Of a DNA stretch of 29,928 nt, positions 23,285 to 29,928 are shown piece by piece. Position numbers and translations under genes: made by a program. Position 1 is the stretch's first letter, and the number at the start of each line of letters is the position of its first letter. The notes below the pieces were generated by a model. That model ran no database searches, had not been told where the DNA came from, and worked only from the letters and a program-made list of their open reading frames with translations. Source of the stretch: Deinococcus hopiensis KR-140 (GTDB taxonomy: Bacteria; Deinococcota; Deinococci; Deinococcales; Deinococcaceae); assembly GCA_943327755.2 (NCBI GenBank), contig CALPYF020000047.1, positions 1 to 29,928 of the forward strand, written 5' to 3'.

Positions 23285-24190
23285 ATGAACCGAACGCACT
23301 GGTTCTGGATCTGGATGTGTTGCGCGTTGCCGCTCCTCGCGGGGTGCGTCCCTGCTGCGTGGGAGGCGTGGGGACCGAACTGGGCGCTCAGCGCCATTCA
23401 TGTGCCCCCTGGCGGGGCACCCACGGCCGTCACCGTGGTCGACGGCCCCCTGGATGGTCCACTCCCACCCTGGCTGCACCGCGGACCGGATTTCACGTCC
23501 GGTCGGTCCCAGGGCCGGGCGACGCACGCCTGGCGGGTCGCCTCATTGATTCACGCGGTGAACCCGGACGCGCAGGTCACGGTCGTGACGGTTCTCGATG
23601 GGCAGGGTCGTGGTCGCCGAGCTGATATTCTGCGCGGTCTGGCGTGGGCGGCGGGACAGCCCGTGCCGGGTGCACCCGTGAACCGTCATCCTGCACGAGT
23701 CATCAATGCGTCGTTGGTGCTGGCCGCGCCGGATAGCCAGTGCGCCCCCGACCTTCAACGTGTCGTGGCGGCCGCTGCTGCCCGGGGCACGGTGCTGGTG
23801 GCCGCGGCAGGGAATGACGGGGGGCGCGCTGCGACGCGCTCCCCTGCCAACTGTGCGGGCGTCGTGGCCGTGACGGCATTGACCGTTCAGTTACAGGTTG
23901 CTTCATATGCCAACACGGGGGCGAGTGTGGCGGTGGCCGCGCCAGGTGGCGACGCAAGGGACGGTATCGACCTGGGGTTCGGCACGAGCGCATCAGGCAC
24001 GAGTTACGCCGCGCCGCTGGTGGCGGGCGCAGTCAGCCGGGCGCTGGCCCTGCATCCGGGCTGGTCGTCGGAGGCCCTGCGCGATCAGGTGCGCCGGTCG
24101 GCCCGGCCCCTCGCGCAGGCGGCGTGTCCTGGAGGGGGGTGCGGAGCGGGTCTGCTCCAGGTGGATCGTCTGCTATGGCCGAACCTGTGA
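23285..24190 (+). CDS. S8 (subtilisin-family) protease lipoprotein
   Basis: 301 residues from ATG 23285; the frame is open from 23186 but the earlier ATG lacks a signal. The lipobox LLAGC puts the lipidated Cys at 21. Catalytic residues are D53 (TVVDGP), H81 (ATHAWRVASLI, a weak His motif), N177 (AAGNDGG) and S240 (GTSYAAPLVAGA). It has no large prodomain and is shorter than most S8 enzymes. Several Cys (C153, C190 and a late pair) may form disulfides. It starts 64 bases after the COG4705 stop and may be co-transcribed with it. It is probably anchored on the outside of the membrane. Confidence 0.88.
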   Translation: MNRTHWFWIWMCCALPLLAGCVPAAWEAWGPNWALSAIHVPPGGAPTAVTVVDGPLDGPLPPWLHRGPDFTSGRSQGRATHAWRVASLIHAVNPDAQVTVVTVLDGQGRGRRADILRGLAWAAGQPVPGAPVNRHPARVINASLVLAAPDSQCAPDLQRVVAAAAARGTVLVAAAGNDGGRAATRSPANCAGVVAVTALTVQLQVASYANTGASVAVAAPGGDARDGIDLGFGTSASGTSYAAPLVAGAVSRALALHPGWSSEALRDQVRRSARPLAQAACPGGGCGAGLLQVDRLLWPNL

Positions 24191-24407
24191 TTCGGGGCCC
24201 GGTGAAGGGATTGTGGGCGGCCAAGTCAGCCGAGTCCTATGTAGGCCTGCCGGTTGTTTGGGTCTATCCCACTGGATAGGGGCGATGATTCTCTATAAGT
24301 GGAGGAATTTCAGTTACGCTTGGACAGACGACGTCGGTCACGAGTTCGTGTAGGGCAGGAGGTCGAAAGTGAGGGTGCTGCCTTCCGCGTGCCGATCGTG
24401 GCGTCTA
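24191..24407. other. Intergenic flank left of the IS630 element
   Basis: No clear gene. CTATCC-CACT-GGATAG near 24267 forms a short hairpin that may act as a terminator for the protease gene. A short reverse-strand reading (EGSTLTFDLLPYTNS then stop, around 24346-24395) looks protein-like and may be the end of a gene split by the IS. Confidence 0.35.
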
Positions 24408-25583
24408 GTGGATGACCACAGGCATGACGATGGCTATTCATTGACGTGGTAGTGGCGTTTGAGTTTGTCCCGTGCCACTGACATCGAGAACTGCCAATTC
24501 GCCCGCACCGACCGCGCATTGCGGTCGGTTTCCCACGCCAGCAATTCCGCCTTCACAGTGTCCACACTGGCCAAGCGCTGCCCCAGACACTGTCGTTGCA
24601 GGACTGACCACTCCAGTTCCGCCATGTTGAGCCACGACACATGTTTGGGCGTGTACACCCACTCGAAGCGTCGGCTCAGCCGACGCGTCTCCTCCGCCGG
24701 GAGGTACTGATACAGCACGGCCGGACTATGCGTCGACAGCTGATCCAGCACCAGCACGATCGAGTCTGCTGCCGCGTACCGCACGTCCAGCGCCTGGAGC
24801 TGCGCCGCGAACTCGGCGTTCCCTCACCGCTCCGTGACTATCACGGTGCGCTGACCCACCAGCGGTTCGAAGGCCACGAAGAAATTCACCGTGCCATAGC
24901 GTTTGTATTCATGATCGGCCCGTGCCGGGTATCCAGGTACGGGTGGCAGCGGATCGCGCACATGATCAAGCAACTGGTAGGACTTCTCGTCGAAGCAGAT
25001 CACGGGCCGACGGGCATCGTAGGGCAGGGCATAGGTGTCCAGTACGGCTTCCATACGCCACACGAAGTCTGCGCCTACCTGGGCGACACACCAACTCTCG
25101 ACCTGCCACGGCTTGAGGACGTTTTTTTCAGCGTACGCCGGACAGTTTCATCACTGATGCTGTCCACGACGCCCAGCGTCACCAGGCGATCAGCCAGCAA
25201 CTGCATCGTCCAGGTTTCGCGCCCGACGGGCGCGGAGCACACTTCGGCAATGAGGATGGCCGTCCCGTGCGCATCAAGTTTGGGCGGCTGTTTCGGCCGG
25301 GCTCTTTCGTATAGGGCGGCCTGAAGGCCGCCCTGTACGAACTTACGTCGGATGGACGCTACGGTCACGGTGCTGACTCCCACGCACTCGGCGACGTCCC
25401 GGTTCTTCAATACCTGCTCACTGAGCAGCAACAGCCGTGCGGGGGTCATGACCCGCGCACTGTGGCCGCCTTTGCGGGTCATATCCGTCAGTTCCTGCCG
25501 CTCGTGTGCCGTCAACGCCACCACAAACTGTTTCTATCGCCCCATCCCTCAACCTAGATCAAGCCAAGCCTGTGGTCATCCAC
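24408..25583 (-). mobile_element. IS630-family insertion sequence
   Basis: About 1.18 kb bounded by perfect 16-base inverted repeats: GTGGATGACCACAGGC at 24408-24423 and its complement at 25568-25583. A TA sits at 24406-24407, directly beside the left repeat. On the right, TA is at 25590-25591, 6 bases beyond the repeat, so the exact right boundary and target duplication are unclear. The transposase fills the reverse strand. Confidence 0.85.
24434..25524 (-). pseudogene. IS630-family transposase, two frames plus nonsense codon
   Basis: OrfA starts at ATG 25524 with an HTH (TPARLLLLSEQVLKNRDVAE, then VSTVTVASIRRKF) and runs to 25075. At CTGAAAAAAACG (A7 run near 25125) the reading shifts to OrfB: VLKPWQVESWCV, VICFDEKSYQLL (first catalytic Asp), YGTVNFFVAFEP, LVLDQLSTHS (second Asp) and TPKHVSWLNMAELEW (Glu), to the end at 24434. 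A7 frameshifting is normal in IS630 elements. The in-frame TGA at 24824-24826 (after IVTER) is not, and cuts OrfB before the second and third catalytic residues, so this copy should be inactive on its own. Confidence 0.85.
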
Positions 25584-25590
25584 CAGGAGT

Positions 25591-25690
25591 AGCTTGTGGA
25601 TCTGACTGCAGGTTAGGGCGGTAAGTTCGGTCACCCCTTCGGGATCGGCCAGTCGGAAGCCGACCTCCGTGCCGGTGAGGACGCGGGGGG
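25591..25690 (-). pseudogene. Fragment of an unrecognised gene beside the IS630 element
   Basis: Reverse-strand reading gives LTGTEVGFRLADPEGVTELT, then ALTCSQIHKL up to the IS. It resembles an Ig-like or beta-sandwich repeat, but no family can be named. The opposite flank of the IS has another protein-like fragment that is not in the same frame after a simple join, so a common origin is unproven. Confidence 0.3.
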
Positions 25691-25760
25691 GTTGTCGCTG
25701 TGGGTGACCTGGCGAGCAGGCTGCCAGCGGGGACGGTCGCGGTGATGATCACACTCTTAA

Positions 25761-25785
25761 TTCATTTATCCGGATACGCGAATGA
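25761..25785 (+). promoter_or_regulatory. Probable ArsR operator/promoter
   Basis: TTCATTTA-TCCGGA-TACGCGAA is an imperfect dyad centred on TCCGGA, with AATGATAGGG before the start codon. The AT-rich patch in GC-rich DNA and its position suit autorepression by the ArsR protein. Confidence 0.5.
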
Positions 25786-25791
25786 TAGGGT

Positions 25792-26163
25792 GTGGACATG
25801 CAGCACCATCCTCTTCACGTCCCCCCTCACCCGGACGACCTCTGGCACGTCACCACCCTCTTCAAAGGCCTCTCCGAACCCATCCGCATCCAGATTCTGC
25901 TCCGTCTTGTGACTGGCGAGCAGAGCGTCACGGCCCTCGTGGACACCCTCCAACTCCCCCAGAGCACTGTCAGCCGTCACCTCGGCGCCTTGCGTCATGC
26001 CGGGCTCGTCCAAAACCGCCGGGACGGCACACACGTCCACTATCAACTCGCCGACACCCATCTCATCACCCTGCTCCAGGAAGCCTTCAGCCACGCCCAG
26101 CACACCCGCCTGGAACTCCCTGACCACCCCCACACCAACTCGGCCCCCGGGAGCGTCCATTGA
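25792..26163 (+). CDS. ArsR/SmtB-family repressor
   Basis: 123 residues from GTG 25792; ATG 25798 is equally possible and no Shine-Dalgarno is evident. The winged helix runs from about 20 to 95: FKGLSEPIRIQILLRLVTGE, then ALVDTLQLPQSTVSRHLGALRHAGLV, followed by the wing RRDGTHVHYQL. His-rich tails (HPLHVPPHPDD at the N-terminus, a run ending HPHTNS at the C-terminus) could bind metal. No CxC metal site is seen. The stop overlaps the TTG start of the MFS gene, so the pair forms a self-regulated efflux unit. Confidence 0.93.
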   Translation: MDMQHHPLHVPPHPDDLWHVTTLFKGLSEPIRIQILLRLVTGEQSVTALVDTLQLPQSTVSRHLGALRHAGLVQNRRDGTHVHYQLADTHLITLLQEAFSHAQHTRLELPDHPHTNSAPGSVH

Positions 26164-27374
26164 ACGCCCTGACGCTGTTCAGCGCCCTGCGCAACCGCCG
26201 CTACGCCCGTCTGTACGCCGCGCAGACCATCAGTCAGATCGGTGACGCCCTCACCTGGGTGGGCCTGGCCCTGCTGGCCGCCCAGCTGGCCGGACCCGCC
26301 CAGGCGCCCGCCATCCTCGCCGTGGCCCTGACGATCCGAGTCACCGCCTTCGTCCTGCTCAGTCCCCTTGCCGGGGTACTCGCCGACCGCGTCAACCGCC
26401 GCACCGTCCTGGCTTCGTGCGACTTCGGCCGCATGCTGATCCTGGGCGCCATGTTCTTCGTCACGGAGATCTGGCAGATCTACGCCCTGATGTTCCTCCT
26501 CAACGCGCTGACCGCGTTCTTCACGCCCACCAACCAGGCCACCATTCCCCTGGTCGTCGGCCGGCAGGACGCCCGGCCCGCCTTCGCGCTGTCGAGCGCC
26601 ACGACCGAACTCCTCGGCATTCTCGGCCCGGGCCTCGCGGGCCTGCTGGCCGCCACGCTCGGCACCCGCACCCTGTTCATGGTCGACGCGGCCAGCTTCC
26701 TGTTGTCCGGCCTGCTGATTCTGAGCCTGCCCGCCCTGCGCGCCAGTGACGCTCCCGTTGAGCGCAGCACGCTCCAGGACGTGAAAGACGGCACGGCGCG
26801 TCTGTGGCGCGACCCTCCCATCCGCTTCGCCCTACTGATGGAACTGGTCGCGGCCATGGCCGGGGCGCTCATCCTCACCGTGACCATCTCCCGCGTGGAA
26901 GGCAGCCTGAACCTGGGGGGCACGCAGTACGGCTGGGTCATGGCCGCCTACGGCCTCGGCGCGGCCCTGGCGTCCCTCGCGGTCGGCAGCGCCGGCAAGC
27001 GCATCCCCCTGACGCGCTTCATCGCGCTGGGCGCACTGGTCACCAGCGTCGCCATCCTCCCCGGGGACGTGCTGCCGCTGGGTGGCCTGATGGTCTTCTG
27101 GCTGCTCGCCGGGGTCGGGCAGAACTGGGTGAACCTCCCCACCGAGACGCTGCTGGCCGAACGGACCGAGGAGGCCGCGCAGGGGCGCGTGTACGGCGCA
27201 CATTTCGCGTGGAGTCACCTGTGGTGGGCCTTCGCGTACCCCGTCGCGGGTCTGCTGGGCACGCGGCTCCCCAACCACGCCTTCCTGGTCGGCGGCGGCC
27301 TGGCCACTGCGCTGCTGCTGGGTATCTGGTGGACGCACCGCGCCCGTCTGGAGGGTGGTCGGGCCGCGGCATGA
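26160..27374 (+). CDS. MFS efflux transporter
   Basis: 404 residues from TTG 26160, overlapping the ArsR stop (TTGA). About 12 TM segments are visible. The first-half loop GVLADRVNRRTVL matches the MFS motif A (GxLaDrxGrr). LFMVDAASFLLSG is the typical start of TM6 in this MFS branch (enterobactin/NreB-like exporters). Pairing with ArsR suggests metal export such as nickel or cobalt, but the substrate is unproven. The operon ends at the terminator at 27387. Confidence 0.9.
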   Translation: MNALTLFSALRNRRYARLYAAQTISQIGDALTWVGLALLAAQLAGPAQAPAILAVALTIRVTAFVLLSPLAGVLADRVNRRTVLASCDFGRMLILGAMFFVTEIWQIYALMFLLNALTAFFTPTNQATIPLVVGRQDARPAFALSSATTELLGILGPGLAGLLAATLGTRTLFMVDAASFLLSGLLILSLPALRASDAPVERSTLQDVKDGTARLWRDPPIRFALLMELVAAMAGALILTVTISRVEGSLNLGGTQYGWVMAAYGLGAALASLAVGSAGKRIPLTRFIALGALVTSVAILPGDVLPLGGLMVFWLLAGVGQNWVNLPTETLLAERTEEAAQGRVYGAHFAWSHLWWAFAYPVAGLLGTRLPNHAFLVGGGLATALLLGIWWTHRARLEGGRAAA

Positions 27375-27386
27375 TCCGACCCTGAA

Positions 27387-27425
27387 ATGGGAGGGCGCTC
27401 CCGTGCAGGACGGGCGCCCTCCCAT
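27387..27425 (+). terminator. Rho-independent-like terminator after the MFS gene
   Basis: A perfect 12-bp stem, ATGGGAGGGCGC with its complement GCGCCCTCCCAT, around a 15-base loop that contains a further CCCG/CGGG pairing. TCCTTCATTCC follows. Confidence 0.85.
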
Positions 27426-27489
27426 TCCTTCATTCCGTCACGCTACCCTGCGCGCAGTTCCCTGAGTCGCCACTCCACAAGGATCATTC

Positions 27490-28826
27490 ATGTCTGACCC
27501 TCAACCCAAACGCCGCACCTCATTCCGCATCTGGTGGATGTTCGGCGCCGCCCTGATCGCCTGGCTTGTCGTTGCCACTGCCCTCCTGCCCAAACTGGCG
27601 CCCCGCCTCCGCTCTGAACTGCACGACCCCCCGGTCGAGCGGGGGCACGCTACTCGCGCACGATCAGGGTCAGGGCCGCACCTACCCACTCGGGTCTAGC
27701 GGCGCGGCCCTCGTCGGGCTCAAGGGCCGCAGCGACGGCCTGGAAGGCATTGAGGCCAGTCATGAGACGGTCCTGCGCGGCGGACAGGCCGTGACGCTGA
27801 CCGTTCACAGCACCCTCCAGGCGTACGCGGAGCGCGCCCTGTCCGTTGCAGCGCGGGACGTGAACGCCGACTTCGGCTCGGCCGTTATCCTGGAGGCCCA
27901 TACCGGCCGGATCGTGGCGGCCGCCACGTACCCGACCTTCGACCCGAACGCCTGGCAGGCGTCCAGTCCGGACCGCTGGCGCAACCGCGCCCTGATCGAC
28001 GAGTACGAACCGGGCAGCGTCATGAAACCCCTGATCGTGGCGGCACTCCTCAACGAGGGCCTGACCACGCCGGGTCAGACGTATGACACGCCCATGCGGC
28101 GCCGCGTGGGCCGCGCGAGCATCGGGGACATCGTGCCGCACCCGGCTCGCCTGAACACGCAGCAGATCCTGCGCTACTCCAGTAACGTCGGCATCTCCGA
28201 GCTGGTCGAACCGTTCACGCCGCAGGCCATGCACGGCTACCTGCGGGCGTTCGGGTTCGGGTGCGCCCCGGCCGTCGGGTGAGTACCGGGGCCAGCTGCG
28301 CGCGCCGGACGCGTGGGATGACGTGGTGCGGGCCACGAACGCGTTCGGGCAGGGCCTGACGGTCACGACCGTGCAGATGGCCGCCGCGTTCAACGTCCTG
28401 GCCAACGACAGGCAGTACGTGACGCCCACCCTGATCAACGGGACGCCGGTCCAGCGGCGTCAGGTGCTGCGCCCGGAGGTGGCGCGCACCACCCGCGCCA
28501 TGCTGCACGCGGTGATCGACGAGGGGATCTCGGCGAAGGCGGGTGTGCCGGGTTATCACCTGGGTGGGAAGACCGGGACGGCGCAGGTGGCCATCGGGGG
28601 CCGCTACAGTGACCGGGTCTTCACGAGTACGTTCGCGGGCTTCCTCCCGGCCGACCGGCCGATGTACACGGTGGCGCTGATGGTGCGGGGCGCGAAGCGC
28701 AATTACCAGGGGTCGCAGCTGGCCGCCCCGATCTTCCAGGAGATCGCTGCGTCCCTGATCTCGTACCACGCGCTGGCCCCCCAGCCGCTGCACCCGGTGC
28801 CAGCACCTGCACCGATCATGGATTGA
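27490..28826 (+). pseudogene. Class-B penicillin-binding protein (FtsI-like), two frameshifts
   Basis: ATG 27490 is preceded by AAGGA. The N-terminus has one TM (about 12-33). Frame 1 fails near 27640 in a G5 run; one G fewer restores GTLLAHDQG. The second frame carries SxxK (PGSVMKP, near 28015) and SSN (YSSNVG, near 28170), then stops at 28282 after CAPAVG. The third frame resumes at GEYRGQLRAPDAW and carries KTG (GGKTGTAQ, near 28570) to the end. Family members read VGLPGEYRG here, so about 8 bases (CTGCCGGG-like) seem deleted. All catalytic motifs survive, so decay is recent or the breaks are sequencing errors. The protein is also short for FtsI, with a reduced N-terminal pedestal domain. 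Confidence 0.85.
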
Positions 28827-28916
28827 AGACCGATTGCGCAGTCGGGATGCGAGTTGATCGGAGGAGGCTCTGCCTCTCGCGATCGGTGTCCCCGTCCATC
28901 AGGCGAACTGTGGTGA
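28827..28916. other. Short spacer
   Basis: No gene or clear signal was seen; GATCGGAGGAGGCTCTGCCTCTCGCGATC contains a weak dyad. Confidence 0.3.
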
Positions 28917-29165
28917 GCGGTTCATGGTGCGGAGGTTGACCAAGCCGGCCACGCAACCCCGGAACAGGCCGCGCTGTACCCCGCCAGGGCCGGCACGGAA
29001 CTGCCCAGCAACTTCAGCCGCCCCGGGGTGCTCGCCACCTTCGGCCTGACCACCTACGAGAGCCTGCAGGGCTTCACCGCCGAGCAGCTCACCCAGCTGC
29101 CCGACATCAGCGACAACCAGGCGAAGAAGATCGTGCAGACCGTCGCCACGCACTTCCAGGGCTGA
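28917..29165 (+). pseudogene. C-terminal fragment with helix-hairpin-helix-like end
   Basis: A frame open only from 28917 (TGA just before) ends at 29165. About 82 residues finish with GLTTYESLQGFTAEQLTQLP, then DISDNQAKKIVQTVA, which resembles a HhH DNA-binding module. No start codon fits, so the 5' part is missing, presumably removed by rearrangement next to the PBP pseudogene. Confidence 0.45.
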
Positions 29166-29170
29166 TCGGG

Positions 29171-29700
29171 GTGACCGCCTCGGAAAACCCCCCGGCCCTG
29201 ACGACCATCGACCGCCTCGAGGGGCTGTACGGCCTGACCAGCGCCGACTTGGGCCTCGACGAGGCGGCGTTCACGCGGCGCGGCGCGTTGTGGGAACAGC
29301 TGGCCGCCGAGCAGGGCGGCACCCCCAGGCAGCAGCAGGCGCGGGTTCGAGTCACCGCGCTGACCAACACCATAACGGCCCTGATGCGCCGCGCCGACGA
29401 GTTCCGGGCGGAGGGCGACATCACGACCGAACGGGACATCCTCGGGCGCGTCGAGGTGTTCCAGGGCTGGCTCAAAGCCGCGGCCGCCGAGGCGGACCCC
29501 ACCAGCCCCAGCAGCGGCGGGCCCAAAAGCGCCTTCCGCGTCGCCCCTGGCGCCCTCATCTGGGTGCGGACGCAGGTCACGGCGCCCGCCATTACCAGCA
29601 GACCATGCGCTGGAACAACACTGCCGAGAGCAGCGGTCAGGCCCAGACGAACTTCAAGGCTGAATCCATCACTGAACTGATAGAGTTTGGTGGAGGGTAA
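29171..29700 (+). pseudogene. Unrecognised alpha-helical protein, frameshifted
   Basis: GTG 29171 opens 5 bases after the previous fragment. The first 130 residues are helix-rich (SADLGLDEAAFTRRGALWEQ, then RVTALTNTITALMRRADEF), and the frame then turns Arg/Pro/Thr-rich near 29580. One frame over, a plausible C-terminus (YQQTMRWNNTAESSGQAQ, NFKAESITELIEFGGG) stops at 29700. A single frameshift around 29560-29590 would join them. No family is recognised; position after a HhH-type fragment hints at a DNA-handling or phage-related pair. Confidence 0.45.
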
Positions 29701-29807
29701 TTTCAGTGTGCTCCACACTGGAGGACAGATGAGCCGCTCCCAGAAACTGGTCCAGGTCAGTTTGGAGCCTCCGACGGGCGTGAGCCGCGCCCAGATTTGT
29801 GGCCAGG

Positions 29808-29906
29808 TCAGGTTGGCGGGTCTGACGGGCGAACAGACGAAGCAATCCGGGCTCTGTACGCGCTGGGCGCAAGATGATCGAGCGAGGAGTGCGGCCTGAG
29901 GTTATT
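29808..29906 (-). pseudogene. IS3-family OrfB transposase remnant (C-terminus)
   Basis: The reverse strand reads NNLRPHSSLDHLAPSAYRAR followed by nine or so residues and a TGA at 29808-29810. RPHSSLxxLxPxxY is the conserved C-terminal signature of IS3-group DDE transposases. A TAG at 29907-29909 replaces the usual Tyr just before it. Only the tail is within the window. Confidence 0.65.
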
Positions 29907-29928
29907 CTAGTCCCCCCTCCAGGTTTCG

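Noticed and set aside
26160..27374. Naming the MFS exporter as a nickel or arsenite pump
   Set aside because: No substrate-defining residues can be read from the sequence; the ArsR partner lacks an obvious CxC site.
17500..28935. Shared ATGAACCGCTCA string at about 17505-17516 and 28917-28928 (both reverse strand) as ends of the same mobile element
   Set aside because: The similarity is about 12 bases with no extension, and the flanks differ, so chance is likely.
1..29928. CRISPR array, tRNA, rRNA, replication origin or riboswitch
   Set aside because: No regularly spaced direct repeats, cloverleaf-like sequences, iteron arrays or conserved riboswitch cores were seen by eye.

Overview
The window looks like accessory DNA (megaplasmid or genomic island) of a Deinococcus-type bacterium. 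Supporting signs are the high GC content, dense operons with 1-29 base overlaps, GTG/TTG starts, promoters whose TANNNT -10 element lies only 6-8 bases before the start codon (leaderless mRNAs, well known in Deinococcus), and remnants of IS5, IS630 and IS3 elements. Species and replicon cannot be told from the sequence alone. No rRNA, tRNA, CRISPR array or replication origin was seen.

Left flank (1-8032): a partial IS5-like transposase; a secreted class-A beta-lactamase-like protein translationally coupled to a large STAND/MalT-like ATPase regulator; a secreted SNase/excalibur nuclease; and an MmeI-like (type IIL) restriction-modification gene cut short where it is fused to a truncated IS5-family element.

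Core (8046-23220), the main result: a two-component system (HK, OmpR-type RR) sits in an operon behind two PAP2 phosphatases. Six promoters here carry the same composite signal, TATACC-N5-TTTACC, then exactly 9 bases, then a TACGGT-like -10. They drive (i) PAP2-PAP2-RR-HK, (ii) a four-TM membrane protein, (iii) a DedA protein, (iv) uppP-fetA-fetB-PAP2, (v) a secreted protein, two ABC ATPases and an FtsX/MacB-type permease, and (vi) a COG4705 membrane protein with four internal repeats. The two hexamers are 11 bases apart, the usual geometry for OmpR/PhoB dimers, so the local RR is the obvious candidate activator. The gene content (undecaprenyl-PP phosphatase, three PAP2 enzymes, a DedA candidate lipid-carrier flippase, exporters) points to an envelope-stress or lipid-carrier recycling regulon that may also handle metal or antimicrobial efflux. 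That function is inference.

Between the UppP and ABC operons lies a PIG-L deacetylase that has lost its HPDDE motif. Right flank (23285-29928): an S8 protease lipoprotein, an IS630-type element with a slippery A7 and a nonsense codon, an ArsR-MFS efflux pair ending in a strong terminator, a class-B penicillin-binding protein with two frameshifts, and fragments of unrecognised genes plus an IS3 remnant. The decay of both flanks contrasts with a core in which every gene is intact.
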